Shown here: positions 39,482 to 48,511 of the stretch, in pieces
Numbering within the stretch: the first letter of the stretch is position 1
Layout of the letters: each line of letters starts with the position of its first letter
DNA from: Erythrobacter sp. AP23
GTDB taxonomy: Bacteria > Pseudomonadota > Alphaproteobacteria > Sphingomonadales > Sphingomonadaceae
Length of the DNA stretch: 64,000 bases
Assembly (NCBI RefSeq): GCF_001542855.1
Contig: NZ_LNBY01000001.1
Span: 744,001 to 808,000 of the forward strand
Direction of reading: 5' to 3'
Translations under genes and position numbers: made by a program
Notes under the pieces: generated by a model
The model's database searches: none
What the model was told of the DNA's origin: nothing
The model's input: only the letters and a program-made list of their open reading frames with translations

Positions 39482-39961
39482 ATGCAAGGCAAGACCAATC
39501 CCGTCACGCCCGCCGGCTTTGCCGCGATGAAGGCGCGCTACGACCATTTGCTCGGCACGGAGAGGCCCGAGATCGTCGAGATCGTCAGCTGGGCGGCGGG
39601 CAATGGCGACCGCAGCGAAAACGGCGACTATCTCTACGGCCGCAAGCGCATGCGCGAGATCGACCGCGAACTTGCGCATCTGGCGCGGCGCATGAAGACC
39701 GCGCGGGTGATCGATCCCGCCGCACAGCCCGACAAGACGCGCGCCTTCTTCGGCGCCACGGTCACACTCGCCGACGAGGACGACAACGAGAAGGTCGTGA
39801 CTCTGGTAGGGGACGACGAGCAGGATGCGAGCGCCGGACGGATCGGCTGGTCCTCGCCCCTTGCCCGCGCGCTGAAGGGTGCCGCGATCGGGGATTTGCG
39901 CAGCGTGCGCCTTCCCGGCGGGCTGAAGGAATGGGAAGTGATGGCGATTGCCTATGCGTAG
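39482..39961 (+). CDS. greB: Transcription elongation factor GreB
   Basis: A 159-residue Gre factor. The N-terminal coiled coil ('NPVTPAGFAAMKARYDHLL', 'GNGDRSENGDYLYGRKRMREI') carries the acidic tip, and the C-terminal FKBP-like domain has 'VTLVGDDEQDASAGRIGWSS' and 'SPLARALKGAAIGD'. It rescues backtracked RNA polymerase by stimulating transcript cleavage. The YLYGRKRMREI segment is GreB-type and not GreA-type. It starts 23 bases after the transglycosylase stop. Confidence 0.93.
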   Translation: MQGKTNPVTPAGFAAMKARYDHLLGTERPEIVEIVSWAAGNGDRSENGDYLYGRKRMREIDRELAHLARRMKTARVIDPAAQPDKTRAFFGATVTLADEDDNEKVVTLVGDDEQDASAGRIGWSSPLARALKGAAIGDLRSVRLPGGLKEWEVMAIAYA

Positions 39962-40436
39962 GCTCGCCGCCCTGCTCCTGATCGGACTGGCCGCACCACT
40001 CGCGGCAAAGGACAGCCTCGGCGTCTTTTCCGACTGGGGCGCTTTCCGCGATTCCTCGGTCCCGCGCTGCTATGCCATCGCAATCCCCGCCCCCAGCCAG
40101 GCGAGCCGCGAGTTCGAACCCTTCGCCACGGTCGGCACCTGGCCGCGCCGCAACCTGCGCGGGCAGGTCCATTTCCGCCTGTCGCGCCAGCTTGCGGAGC
40201 GCGGCACCATCACCCTGACGGTCGGCGGCAAGCGTTTCCGGCTGACCGGCGGCGGGGGCGATGCCTGGGCGCAGGACCGCACGATGGACGCGGCGATCGT
40301 TGCCGCGATGCGCTCGGCGGACCGGATGACCATTCGCGCAACCGACAGGCGCGGGCGGCGCTTCGCCAACAGCTATTCGCTCGCCGGGGCCGCGACCGCG
40401 ATGGATGCCGCCACGCTCGCCTGCGCGCGGCGCTGA
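39954..40436 (+). CDS. Exported protein resembling invasion-associated locus B (IalB) family
   Basis: A 160-residue protein. A signal peptide (MRRLAALLLIGLAAPLAA) is followed by 'VFSDWGAFRD' and a beta-rich body ending in a Cys-containing 'ATLACARR'. The layout recalls the IalB family of periplasmic proteins, but similarity is limited, so the family call is tentative. The ATG at 39954 overlaps the end of greB by eight bases; a TTG two codons earlier is possible. Function unknown. Confidence 0.7.
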   Translation: MRRLAALLLIGLAAPLAAKDSLGVFSDWGAFRDSSVPRCYAIAIPAPSQASREFEPFATVGTWPRRNLRGQVHFRLSRQLAERGTITLTVGGKRFRLTGGGGDAWAQDRTMDAAIVAAMRSADRMTIRATDRRGRRFANSYSLAGAATAMDAATLACARR

Positions 40437-40443
40437 AACGCAA

Positions 40444-40477
40444 CGGGCCGGGAAGCGTCCTCGCGCTCCCCGGCCCG
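40444..40477. terminator. Bidirectional hairpin between convergent genes
   Basis: CGGGCCGGG-A-AGCG and CGCT-C-CCCGGCCCG form a 13-pair stem broken by one mismatch, with a TCCTCG loop. It sits between two gene ends on opposite strands and could stop both transcripts. T-runs are weak. Confidence 0.7.
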
Positions 40478-40500
40478 CATCTTTGTGTTCGGCTTGACGC

Positions 40501-41166
40501 TTAGAAGCGCACGCCCACACCGGCCATCACCTGGTGACGGTCGAGGTCGACGTCGAAGCGGTCGCTGTCGGGCAGATCGCCGTCGAAATCGACTTCACCT
40601 TCGCTGTAGTTCGAATAGCGATACTCGAGATTGACGAAGGTGCGTGGGTTGATCGAATATTCGACGCCGGCACCGACACGGTAGCCGTCGAGGTCGAAGT
40701 TCTCCCGGAACTCGGTGGTGCCGTCGTTCGACAGGATGTTCAGACGCGCATTGGTATAGCCGCCCTTGGCGTAGATCAGCGCATCGGGCGCCACCTTGGC
40801 ACCCACGCGTGCGCCGAGGAAGAGGTCGCGGCCCGCATCGACGCGGCCGAAGCCGAAGCCTTCGAAATCGCCATCGGTGAATTCGGTCTTGGCGCTGGAA
40901 TCGGTCAGCTCGGCCTCGAGACCGACGACGGCCCCGCCGAGGTCGAAATCGTAACCGGCCTGGACACCGTAGACCACGCCGTCGATCGACTGGTCGTTAT
41001 TGTCGTTGCCGTCGTCGTCGACGCTGCTGCCCGCCTGCAGGGCGTCGTAACCGGCCACGCCCTGGATGCGGAAACCGTCGAAATTGCCGTCGGCATCCTG
41101 CGCCATGGCAGGGGCCGAGATGGCAGCCATCGAACCGGCGACGAGGAGGGTGGAAATCTTATTCAT
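40501..41166 (-). CDS. Outer-membrane beta-barrel protein (OmpA/porin-like fold)
   Basis: A 221-residue exported barrel. The signal peptide is MNKISTLLVAGSMAAISAPAMA with cleavage before QDADG. The rest alternates hydrophobic and polar residues in strands such as 'GVVYGVQAGYDFDLGGAVVG' and 'KGGYTNARLNIL', and ends in the aromatic residue of 'GVGVRF', typical of the barrel-assembly signal. Acidic DDDGNDNND loops face outward. It belongs to the small OMP_b-brl group; ligand or role is unknown. GGAG precedes the ATG. Confidence 0.88.
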   Translation of the reverse strand: MNKISTLLVAGSMAAISAPAMAQDADGNFDGFRIQGVAGYDALQAGSSVDDDGNDNNDQSIDGVVYGVQAGYDFDLGGAVVGLEAELTDSSAKTEFTDGDFEGFGFGRVDAGRDLFLGARVGAKVAPDALIYAKGGYTNARLNILSNDGTTEFRENFDLDGYRVGAGVEYSINPRTFVNLEYRYSNYSEGEVDFDGDLPDSDRFDVDLDRHQVMAGVGVRF

Positions 41167-41460
41167 GTGCGAACTCCGTTCTTGGTTACCCGCAGCTTTT
41201 GCGCTGCTTGGGCCGGGAGAACGCCGCCCAGGTCGAAACAGTTTCATTAACCTCGTACAACAGGAAATAGTTGCAGATTGAACACATGTTGCGCGTTCGA
41301 CCGTGCAAATCCATCGTCGGATTGTGCATCTGCGAAGGGGCGAGCTTGGCGCCGGCGATTTGCGACGAATGGTGGGAACGCGAGTGCGCATGCCGAGTTG
41401 CGCGCGGCCCCGCGCACATGCTTTGCTTTCGCCGCATTAGGCCCTATATGCGCCGCTCCC

Positions 41461-42714
41461 ATGGCCGATACGACACTCATGAGCATCCCCGGGCAGGTCG
41501 ACCCGGTACCCGTCGCGCGTGACATCACGCCGCGCGAAGATGGCCGCGTGGACCTGATCGGTCTGCCCAAGGAGCGCATTCGCGAACTGTTCGCCGAAGC
41601 GGGGCTCGACGCGAAGCAGGCCAAGCTGCGCGCCAAGCAGGTGTTCCACTGGCTCTATCATCGCGGCGTGACCGATTTCGCGGCGATGACCGATATCGCC
41701 AAGACCATGCGCCCGTGGCTGGCCGAGCGGTTCTTCATCGGCCGCCCCGACGTGGTCGAAGCCCAGCATTCGACCGACGGCACGCGCAAATGGCTGCTCA
41801 AGACCTCGGACGGCCACGAGTTCGAGATGGTCTTCATCCCCGATGCCGATCGCGGCACGCTGTGCGTGTCGAGCCAGGTCGGCTGCACGCTCAATTGCCG
41901 CTTCTGCCACACTGGCACCATGCGGCTTGTGCGTAACCTCACTCCGGGCGAAATCGTCGGCCAGGTCATGCTCGCGCGCGATGCGCTGGGCGAATGGCCC
42001 AAGGGCTCGATGGCGGGCCTCGATACGGAGGAGGACAGCGGGCGTTACACCTCCGACGGTCGCCTGCTCACCAATATCGTGATGATGGGCATGGGCGAAC
42101 CGCTCTACAATTTCGACAACGTCAAGGGCGCGCTCAAGCTGGTGATGGACGGCGACGGCCTCGCCCTCTCGAAGCGTCGGATCACGCTGTCGACAAGCGG
42201 CGTCGTCCCGGCGATGGAACGCTGCGGCGAGGAAATCGGCGTGAATTTGGCGGTTTCGCTCCACGCCGTAACCAAGGAAATCCGTGACGAGATCGTCCCG
42301 CTGAACAAGAAGTACGGCATCGAGGAACTGCTCGAGGCCTGCGCCGCCTATCCCGGCGCCAGCAACGCCCGGCGGATCACGTTCGAATATGTGATGCTCA
42401 AGGACAAGAACGATACCGACGAGCATGCGCATGAACTCGTCCGGTTGCTCAAGCAGTACAAGCTGCCCGCCAAGGTTAACCTGATCCCCTTCAATCCCTG
42501 GCCGGGCGCGCCCTACGAATGCTCGACGCCCGAGCGGGTCAAGCGCTTTTCGGAAATCGTCTTCGAACACGGCATCAGCGCACCCGTGCGCACCCCGCGC
42601 GGCCGCGATATCGATGCCGCCTGCGGCCAGCTCAAGACTGCCGCCGAAAAGAAGAGCCGCGCGCAGCGGGATCGCGAAGCGGCGGAAGCCGCCGAGGCCG
42701 CGACCACCGTATGA
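41461..42714 (+). CDS. rlmN: 23S rRNA (A2503-C2)/tRNA (A37-C2) methyltransferase RlmN
   Basis: A 417-residue radical-SAM enzyme. The iron-sulfur cysteines are C142, C146 and C149 in [12 protein letters not shown]. '[14 protein letters not shown]' and 'NLAVSLHA' are RlmN signatures, and a late Cys in '[11 protein letters not shown]' region serves as the methyl-carrying residue. It methylates A2503 of 23S rRNA. The start MADTTLMS at 41461 fits the family; the longer open frame upstream does not look conserved. It ends in an ATGA overlap with the next gene. Confidence 0.95.
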   Translation: MADTTLMSIPGQVDPVPVARDITPREDGRVDLIGLPKERIRELFAEAGLDAKQAKLRAKQVFHWLYHRGVTDFAAMTDIAKTMRPWLAERFFIGRPDVVEAQHSTDGTRKWLLKTSDGHEFEMVFIPDADRGTLCVSSQVGCTLNCRFCHTGTMRLVRNLTPGEIVGQVMLARDALGEWPKGSMAGLDTEEDSGRYTSDGRLLTNIVMMGMGEPLYNFDNVKGALKLVMDGDGLALSKRRITLSTSGVVPAMERCGEEIGVNLAVSLHAVTKEIRDEIVPLNKKYGIEELLEACAAYPGASNARRITFEYVMLKDKNDTDEHAHELVRLLKQYKLPAKVNLIPFNPWPGAPYECSTPERVKRFSEIVFEHGISAPVRTPRGRDIDAACGQLKTAAEKKSRAQRDREAAEAAEAATTV

Positions 42715-43700
42715 CCGAAGCGGCGGCGCGCGTCGGAAAGTGGGCATACCCGTACCGACGCCCGTTCACGCTGGGCCCGCATGCCTGCGAGGTGCTGATC
42801 CGTAGCGGGCTCGCCGGAAACGAAAGCACGCTCAGCGTCGACGGGAAAGTGGTCGCCGGCGATTTCACGCCCGCCGTCGGCGAAGAGGGCGCGCGCAATC
42901 ATCGTCTCGAAACCACCCTGCCCGACGGACGCCGGCTGAGCGTCGAGGCCGGATATATCAACTGGATTACCATCGCCATCGCCGCGCGGGTCGATGGCGA
43001 ACTGGTCTACGAAAGCCATCCCGGCCGCACCATCGCAATGCCCGAAAGCGCGCGCAAGATGATGAGCGCTACCGGCAAGAGCGGCGATTACGATTCCGGC
43101 GTCTGGAAGCGCAACCGGATCCCGATCGGGGTCGATATCGCGCTCGGCCTGCTTTTTTTCATGGTAGCGAAACTGACCGACCTTACCACCGCCGCGCTGG
43201 TCGGCGCGGGCGTGGGTCTGGCGTTGCTGGTCGCCCAACGCCTCACGAAGATCGACCTGCTGGGCGGTCTTGCACTGTTCGGGATCGCGCTGTTGCTACT
43301 GTCTGCGGGATTCGCGCTGGCGTTCCAGAGCGACGAGGCGGTGAAGTACCGCACCACCGCGATCGGGCTGGTCAGCGCCGCGCTGTTCTTCGCCGATGGC
43401 GCAATGGGCGGCAAACGCCTTTCCAAACGGCTGATGCGCTACCTGCCTTACACCGATATCGACCCGGTCCGCCTCGGCCTAGGCATGGGCGTTCTTGGCG
43501 CGGTCATGGCGCTGGCGAACCTGGTCGTCGCGCTATGGACTTCGACCGACACCTGGCTGTTCTATTCCACTTTCGCGGATTTCCCGGTCACCATGGTGCT
43601 GATCATCCTGGTGTTCCGCTATGCCCGCGGCGAGACGTGGCGCGAGCGGATGCCGCGCTATCGGCCCGCCGAAGCGCGCTGGCAAGCCGCAGACGAATGA
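42711..43700 (+). CDS. Two-domain membrane protein with septation-protein (IspZ/YciB-like) helices
   Basis: A 329-residue protein. Residues 1-130 are a soluble beta-rich region with no family I know. Residues about 140-310 contain five or six hydrophobic helices in which '[19 protein letters not shown]', '[20 protein letters not shown]' and '[16 protein letters not shown]' follow the pattern of IspZ/YciB intracellular septation proteins. The extra N-terminal domain makes it longer than usual YciB (about 180). It is coupled to rlmN and to the next methyltransferase by ATGA overlaps. Confidence 0.72.
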   Translation: MTEAAARVGKWAYPYRRPFTLGPHACEVLIRSGLAGNESTLSVDGKVVAGDFTPAVGEEGARNHRLETTLPDGRRLSVEAGYINWITIAIAARVDGELVYESHPGRTIAMPESARKMMSATGKSGDYDSGVWKRNRIPIGVDIALGLLFFMVAKLTDLTTAALVGAGVGLALLVAQRLTKIDLLGGLALFGIALLLLSAGFALAFQSDEAVKYRTTAIGLVSAALFFADGAMGGKRLSKRLMRYLPYTDIDPVRLGLGMGVLGAVMALANLVVALWTSTDTWLFYSTFADFPVTMVLIILVFRYARGETWRERMPRYRPAEARWQAADE

Positions 43701-44293
43701 GTACCGATCCGGCCACGATCGCATTCTACGAGGCGAACGCGCCGCGTTACACGCTGAGCTTTGGGCAAGCGCCGAGCCGCCACCTCGATCCCTTCCTCGA
43801 CCGGCTCGAACCAGGGGCGCGCGTGCTCGAACTCGGCTGCGGCGGCGGGCGCGATGCGGCGCGTATCCTCGAACGGGGCTTCGATTGCGATGCGACCGAC
43901 GGCACACCGGCGATGGTGCGCAAGGCGAACGAACGCTTCGAGGTCGGCGCCCGGCTCATGCTGTTCGGCGAGCTCGATGCGATCGAGGCCTACGATGCCG
44001 TCTGGGCCCATGCCAGCCTGCTGCACCTGCCGCGTGACGACATGCCCGGCGTCTTGACCGCCATTCTTCGCGCGCTGCGGCCGGGAGGCTGGCACTTTGC
44101 CAATTTCAAGCTCGGCGATGGCGAGGGGCGCGACCTGCTCGGCCGGTTGCATAATTTCCCGAGCGACGAGTGGTTGCAGGACACCTATCGCGCCGCCGGT
44201 TTCGCGATCGAGGAAAGGCAGATCTACGCGGGAGAGGCAGCGGACGGAACGCAGCGCGACTGGCTGGCGCTCACGCTTCGCCGTCCATGCTGA
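43697..44293 (+). CDS. Class I SAM-dependent methyltransferase
   Basis: A 198-residue methyltransferase. SAM motif I is 'VLELGCGGGRDAARIL', motif II includes 'CDATDGTPAMV', and 'HASLLHLPRDDMPGV' with 'ALRPGGWHFANF' complete the core. It resembles the small Tam/UbiE-like enzymes acting on metabolites; the substrate is unknown. The ATG overlaps the previous stop by four bases, making rlmN, the membrane protein and this gene one operon. Confidence 0.82.
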   Translation: MSTDPATIAFYEANAPRYTLSFGQAPSRHLDPFLDRLEPGARVLELGCGGGRDAARILERGFDCDATDGTPAMVRKANERFEVGARLMLFGELDAIEAYDAVWAHASLLHLPRDDMPGVLTAILRALRPGGWHFANFKLGDGEGRDLLGRLHNFPSDEWLQDTYRAAGFAIEERQIYAGEAADGTQRDWLALTLRRPC

Positions 44294-44473
44294 GGCCCGG
44301 AAGCCCGGCCCCCTTTCCTACACCAGGACGATGTGCTGAAAGGCTCGCATGGCCCGCACCCATCACCTCGAACCCGCAGGAATCCGCCGCTTCGCGCCGA
44401 CTGGCGTTTTTCCCGCCTGGACGGTGGTCCATGCGGTCCATGTCTCCCAAGCCGTAGGATCGGGGTCTGCGCA

Positions 44474-45121
44474 ATGAGCGTGCGTGTCGAGGCCCTGTGT
44501 GTCGGCCTGCCCAAACCGTTCAACGGCGCGGAATTGAGCGCCATCGACAAGCGGCCGGTCGAGGGGAAGGTCATGATCCGCAGCTTCGGCCTGGAAGGCG
44601 ACATGGTCGCCGATACCAAGAACCACGGCGGCGTCGACATGGCGGTCCATCACTACCCGCACGATCACTATGCGGGCTGGGGCGAATGGCTCGGTGGCCA
44701 TCCGCTGCTCTCGGGCCCCGCGGCATTCGGCGAGAACCTGATGGCCTCGGGCCTGACCGAAGACCAGGTGCGGATCGGCGATCGCTTTCGCCTGGGCGGC
44801 GCGCTGCTCGAAGTCAGCCAGCCGCGCCAGCCCTGCTGGAAGATCGAGCACCGTTTCGGCCACAAGGGCATGGTCGCGCGGATCGTGAAGCAGCATGTCT
44901 GCGGCTGGTACTATCGCGTCGTCGAAGAAGGCGAAGCGCTGGCGGGCGATCCGCTCGAGCGGATCGAGGCGGGGCACGACGGGTGGAACGTCTCCCGGCT
45001 GTTCGCCAAGCTCTACGATCCCGGACACAAGGCGACGCGTGAAGAGCTGGAAGACATCGCCGGACTCGAAAGGCTGAGCGCGGAATGGCGAACGCGCATC
45101 CGCCGGAAGCTCGGGAAGTAG
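44474..45121 (+). CDS. MOSC-domain protein (YiiM-like)
   Basis: A 215-residue protein. The MOSC core includes 'GLEGDMVADTKNHGGVDMAVHHYPHDHY', quoted here only as a region at about residues 37-63, then 'FGENLMASGL' and 'QPRQPCWKIEHRFG' with the conserved Cys. MOSC proteins use this Cys to bind sulfur or molybdenum cofactor and, in YiiM, reduce N-hydroxylated compounds. A 'VSRLFAKLYDPG' tail is the YiiM-type C-terminal extension. The start MSVRVEAL at 44474 fits the family. Confidence 0.88.
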   Translation: MSVRVEALCVGLPKPFNGAELSAIDKRPVEGKVMIRSFGLEGDMVADTKNHGGVDMAVHHYPHDHYAGWGEWLGGHPLLSGPAAFGENLMASGLTEDQVRIGDRFRLGGALLEVSQPRQPCWKIEHRFGHKGMVARIVKQHVCGWYYRVVEEGEALAGDPLERIEAGHDGWNVSRLFAKLYDPGHKATREELEDIAGLERLSAEWRTRIRRKLGK

Positions 45122-45252
45122 CGATTCGTCGCTCGGAGCGGTTCGGTTCACCGCGTTTTTCGCCGCACAACGCGCCGTTCATCCGAGGTTGTGGAGCCTC
45201 TCACGATTTTGGGAGTCATCGAAACACAAAGTTCGAAATGAGGAACGTATCG

Positions 45253-45699
45253 ATGAAGAAGATCGCACTTGGTATCGCTGCAGGTTCGCTGGCCGCGCTG
45301 GCCACACCCGCCGCAGCTGTCGAACTCCCCGCTCCGGCCGCACAACCCTACGCCATCGCCGACATGACCGCGTCCTATGACGACGATGACGACTACGACG
45401 ACGATGATCGCCGCTGGCATCGCGGCCGCGGCCACGACCGGGTCTACGACCGTTACGGCCGCTATTACGAACCACGCCGGATCAGCCACCGCGACCGCAT
45501 GTGGCGCGGGCGTGACGGGCGCTATTACTGCCGCCGCGACAATGGCACGACCGGGCTGGTAATCGGCGCAGGCGTCGGCGCGCTGGCCGGTCACGAGATC
45601 GCCGGGCGCGGCGATCGCACGCTGGGTGCGATTCTCGGCGGCGCGGTGGGCGCGCTGGTCGGCCGCGAGATCGATCGCGGTAGCCTGAAGTGCCGCTAA
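45253..45699 (+). CDS. Exported glycine-zipper 2TM protein
   Basis: A 148-residue protein with a signal peptide (MKKIALGIAAGSLAALATPAAA), an acidic run YDDDDDYDDDDRR, then a Tyr/Arg-rich stretch, and a C-terminal glycine zipper (about 100-140) with 'GAGVGALAGHEIAGRG' and 'AILGGAVGALVGREI'. The zipper matches the Rickettsia 17-kDa surface antigen family (Gly-zipper 2TM), outer-membrane-associated proteins of uncertain role. GAGGAA is spaced eight bases from the ATG at 45253, favouring it over 45238. Confidence 0.85.
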   Translation: MKKIALGIAAGSLAALATPAAAVELPAPAAQPYAIADMTASYDDDDDYDDDDRRWHRGRGHDRVYDRYGRYYEPRRISHRDRMWRGRDGRYYCRRDNGTTGLVIGAGVGALAGHEIAGRGDRTLGAILGGAVGALVGREIDRGSLKCR

Positions 45700-45731
45700 C
45701 GCTTTGAAGCAACCCTCGGGTTGCAAATGCA

Positions 45732-45766
45732 GCGCGCCGTCACCTTCCCCTCGGGTGGCGGCGCGC
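45732..45766 (+). terminator. Hairpin after the glycine-zipper gene
   Basis: GCGCGCCG pairs with CGGCGCGC, extended by TCACC/GGGTGG with minor mismatch, and is followed by CTTCCCTTT. A smaller perfect hairpin GCAACC-CTCG-GGTTGC lies just before at 45709-45724. Confidence 0.55.
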
Positions 45767-45803
45767 CTTCCCTTTGCGCGTCATGGCGCTATGGTTGCGG
45801 CCA

Positions 45804-46574
45804 ATGACCGACAGCAGGCCAGCGGTGCTCGTAACGGGAGGCGCAAAGCGTATCGGCGCGGCGGTCGCCCGTGCTTTCGGCGAGGCAGGATGGCATGTGT
45901 TCGTCCATTACGGCTCCTCGCACGGCGAGGCCAAAGCATTGGCGAAGCAGCTCCCCTCGGCGGAGGCGGTGCAGTGCGATCTCGAAGATGGCGATGCGGC
46001 AGTCGCGATGGTCGAGGCGCTGGCCGAGCGGCTGGCGGACTGGCGAGCCCTCATCAACTGCGCGGCGGTCTTCGACAATGACGCTGTAACCGCACTCGAC
46101 CCGGCGACGAATGCCCGGGCCATGCAGATCAACGCGCGAAGCCCCGCCCGCATGGCCCAGGCCTATCTCGCCCATGCGAAGGCGAGCGGCGGACGGCGCG
46201 TGATCCACTTCACCGACCAGAAGCTTGCGAACCCCAACCCGGACTTCTTCAGCTACACGATGAGCAAGCACGCGCTGGCAGCGACCGTGCCGATGCTGGC
46301 GATGGGCGCGGCCCGCCCAGAAGATCGGGTCTATGCGCTCGCACCCGGCGCCATCCTCGCCAGCCACGACCAGACCGAAGCGGAAACCGAGGTCTCGCAT
46401 CGCATGAATCTGCTCGGCCGCAAGACCGGGCCGGAGGAGGTCGCCGATGCCGCGCTCTTCCTCGCGCAGGGTCATCTCGCCAGCGGGCAGACGCTCTATG
46501 TCGACAGCGGACAGCACTTGCTCGCTCAGCCACGCGACGTGATCTATCTCGCCCGCGAGAGGGCCGAAGCATGA
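45804..46574 (+). CDS. SDR family oxidoreductase (pteridine/dihydromonapterin reductase-like)
   Basis: A 256-residue short-chain dehydrogenase. 'VLVTGGAKRIGAAVARAF' is the Rossmann motif with the Lys-Arg that selects NADPH. 'INCAAVFDNDAV' is the NNAG-like strand, 'FFSYTMSKHAL' gives Tyr-x3-Lys, and 'YALAPGAIL' the post-catalytic Pro-Gly. The VTGGAKRIG signature is shared with FolM/pteridine reductases, so a pterin role is plausible. ATGs at 45774, 45783 and 45804 are all possible; MTDSRP at 45804 gives the normal length. It overlaps the cytochrome gene by four bases. Confidence 0.82.
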   Translation: MTDSRPAVLVTGGAKRIGAAVARAFGEAGWHVFVHYGSSHGEAKALAKQLPSAEAVQCDLEDGDAAVAMVEALAERLADWRALINCAAVFDNDAVTALDPATNARAMQINARSPARMAQAYLAHAKASGGRRVIHFTDQKLANPNPDFFSYTMSKHALAATVPMLAMGAARPEDRVYALAPGAILASHDQTEAETEVSHRMNLLGRKTGPEEVADAALFLAQGHLASGQTLYVDSGQHLLAQPRDVIYLARERAEA

Positions 46575-47236
46575 AGCGCCACGCGCTCAGCACGCGGCTG
46601 TGGCACTGGCTCAACCTCGTCTGCGTGGTCGTACTGTTCATGTCCGGCCTGACGATCTCCAATGCGCATCGCCGGCTCTACTGGGGCGATTGGGGCTTTG
46701 CGGCGGAGCAGGCCTGGCTCACCGTGCCGCGCTTTCCCGACTGGATGACGATCCCCGGCTATTACAGCCTCGCCGTGGCCCGAGACTGGCATATCCTCAT
46801 GGCCTGGCCCTTTGCGCTGGGGCTGCTGTTCATGTGGATCGTCATGCTCGCCAACCGCCACTTCAAACACGACATCGTCACCAGTCGCAAGGAATGGAAG
46901 CCGGGCGCAATCCGGCATGACATCGTCCAGCACCTCAAGCTCGATTTCGACCATGACGGCGGCAAATACAACTTCCTGCAGAAGCTCGCCTATGGCCTCG
47001 TGCTGGGCGTGTTCCTGCCGATGATGGTGTTCACCGGCATCGCCATCAGCCCCGGCATGGAGCCCACCTTCGGCTGGCTGGTCGAGCTGCTCGGCGGACG
47101 GCAATCGGCGCGCAGCCTGCATTTCATCTTCGCCTTCGCCATCGCCGCCTTTTTCGTGGTGCATGTCGTTCTGGTGATCCTCGCCGGGCCGTACCGTCAG
47201 ATCCGCGACATGATTACCGGGGGGCGCGAGGGATGA
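46571..47236 (+). CDS. Cytochrome b subunit of a membrane oxidoreductase
   Basis: A 221-residue integral membrane protein with four helices and helix-borne histidines (H4 and H12 near the N-terminus, H in 'AVARDWHILMAWPF', H in 'SARSLHFIFAFAIAAFFVVH'). This is the pattern of Ni/Fe-hydrogenase-type b cytochromes and of the partner subunits of sulfite-oxidase-like molybdoenzymes. It would pass electrons between quinol and the molybdenum protein encoded next, with which it overlaps in ATGA. Confidence 0.86.
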   Translation: MKRHALSTRLWHWLNLVCVVVLFMSGLTISNAHRRLYWGDWGFAAEQAWLTVPRFPDWMTIPGYYSLAVARDWHILMAWPFALGLLFMWIVMLANRHFKHDIVTSRKEWKPGAIRHDIVQHLKLDFDHDGGKYNFLQKLAYGLVLGVFLPMMVFTGIAISPGMEPTFGWLVELLGGRQSARSLHFIFAFAIAAFFVVHVVLVILAGPYRQIRDMITGGREG

Positions 47237-47973
47237 AGCGCAGGAACTTCCTCGTCGCCGCGGGCGCCGCCTTCGTCGCGGGCTGCAACAGGATCGCCGA
47301 AACCGACGCGGGCAAGTCGCTCCTCGGCGCGGCGGAAAAGTGGCACGAAGGCGCACACCGGCTGCTGACCGATCGCACGGCCCTCGCCCCCGAATATCCG
47401 CGCAGCGCGATCTCGCCCTATTTGCGCGGCAATGGCTCCGTCGACCCGCAGAATGGCGACTATCCGCGCCATGCCGAGGAAGGCTTCGCCAATTGGCGGC
47501 TCGAGGTGCGCGGCCTGGTCGACACGCCGCTCAGCCTCAGTCTCGAGAATATCCGCAAGCTGCCCCAGCGCAGCCAGGTCACGCGCCACGATTGCGTCGA
47601 AGGGTGGAGCGCGATCGGCGAATGGACCGGGCCACAGCTCTCGCTCCTGCTCGACGCCGCAAGCCTGCGCGAAGAGGCGAAGTTCATCGTCTTCCGCTGC
47701 GCCGACAATCTCAACGGGCAGGACTATTACGAGAGCGTCGACCTGATCGATGCCTATCACCCGCAGACCATCGTCGCGCACAGCCTCAATGGCGAGCCGC
47801 TGCCCATCCGCAACGGCGCGCCGCTGCGGATGCGGATCGAGCGGCAGCTGGGCTATAAGCACGCCAAATACCTCACCGCGATCGAGGCGGTCGCCACTCT
47901 CGACGAGATCGGCAAAGGCCAGGGCGGCTATTGGGAGGACCGCGCCGGGTACCAGTGGTATGCGGGGATCTGA
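47233..47973 (+). CDS. Tat-exported sulfite-oxidase-family molybdoenzyme (MsrP/YedY-like)
   Basis: A 246-residue molybdopterin protein. MKRRNFLVAAGA is a twin-arginine signal, and FVAGC at 14-18 is also a lipobox, so it may be a Tat-exported lipoprotein. Cys121 in 'RHDCVEGWSAIGEWTG' is the molybdenum ligand, and the core sulfite-oxidase fold follows with 'CADNLNGQDYYESVDL'. Related MsrP proteins repair oxidised methionines in the periplasm with a heme-b partner, here the previous gene. The substrate here is inferred and could be another sulfoxide. Confidence 0.85.
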   Translation: MKRRNFLVAAGAAFVAGCNRIAETDAGKSLLGAAEKWHEGAHRLLTDRTALAPEYPRSAISPYLRGNGSVDPQNGDYPRHAEEGFANWRLEVRGLVDTPLSLSLENIRKLPQRSQVTRHDCVEGWSAIGEWTGPQLSLLLDAASLREEAKFIVFRCADNLNGQDYYESVDLIDAYHPQTIVAHSLNGEPLPIRNGAPLRMRIERQLGYKHAKYLTAIEAVATLDEIGKGQGGYWEDRAGYQWYAGI

Positions 47974-47994
47974 GTCCTCGCGCAGGGGTTCGAC

Positions 47995-48432
47995 CTAGTC
48001 TGGATAGCGCCGCTTCATCCCTTCCCAGTCGTTACGCACCAGCGCTTCGAGAACCTCAATATCCACGTCGGCCAGCTTGTTGACGTAGAGGCAGCTCTTG
48101 CCGGTCTTGTACTTGCCCAGCTTCGCCAGCAATTCGTCGCGGCGTTCGCCCGTTGCCTCATCGCAATAGCCGCCCATCAGATAGAGCGAATGCTTCGCCT
48201 TGCGCGGGCTGAAGCCGGTCCGCATCCAATGCACCTCGCGCCCGCTGGCATAGGTGGTGCGGTAGCTGCCGTAGCCGATGATGCTCGGCCCCCACATCTT
48301 CGGCTCCTCGCCCGTAACCCGGCGAAACAGAGCGTCGAGTTCCTCGGCTTCATTGCGTTTGCGCTCGGGTTCGACCGCGGCGATGAATTCGGCCGGATCG
48401 ACATCGGTAACCTGGGTCTTCGCTTCGGCCAT
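47995..48432 (-). CDS. DUF1801 domain protein
   Basis: A 145-residue protein with 'KMWGPSIIGYGSYRTTYASG' in the DUF1801 core and 'GKYKTGKSCLYVNKLADVD' toward the end. The family is small, globular and of unknown role. GGAGAGG lies right before the ATG at 48432, so the GTG four codons upstream is not used. It is divergent from the cyclopropane synthase genes. Confidence 0.85.
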   Translation of the reverse strand: MAEAKTQVTDVDPAEFIAAVEPERKRNEAEELDALFRRVTGEEPKMWGPSIIGYGSYRTTYASGREVHWMRTGFSPRKAKHSLYLMGGYCDEATGERRDELLAKLGKYKTGKSCLYVNKLADVDIEVLEALVRNDWEGMKRRYPD

Positions 48433-48511
48433 CGTCCTCTCCACTCTGCGATTGACAGGCTAGCGCCGCGCACGCAGTCTGTCAGCAACTGGCTATGGGG
48501 TGGAGAAACAC

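Noticed and set aside
44349..44477. 42-residue frame (MARTHHLEPAGIRR) overlapping the MOSC start by ATGA, with AAAGG before it
   Set aside because: Spacing is attractive but the peptide is low in structure and no family is known; kept out pending conservation evidence.
45709..45724. Small perfect hairpin GCAACC-CTCG-GGTTGC as a terminator
   Set aside because: No T-run follows; the larger hairpin just after is the better candidate.
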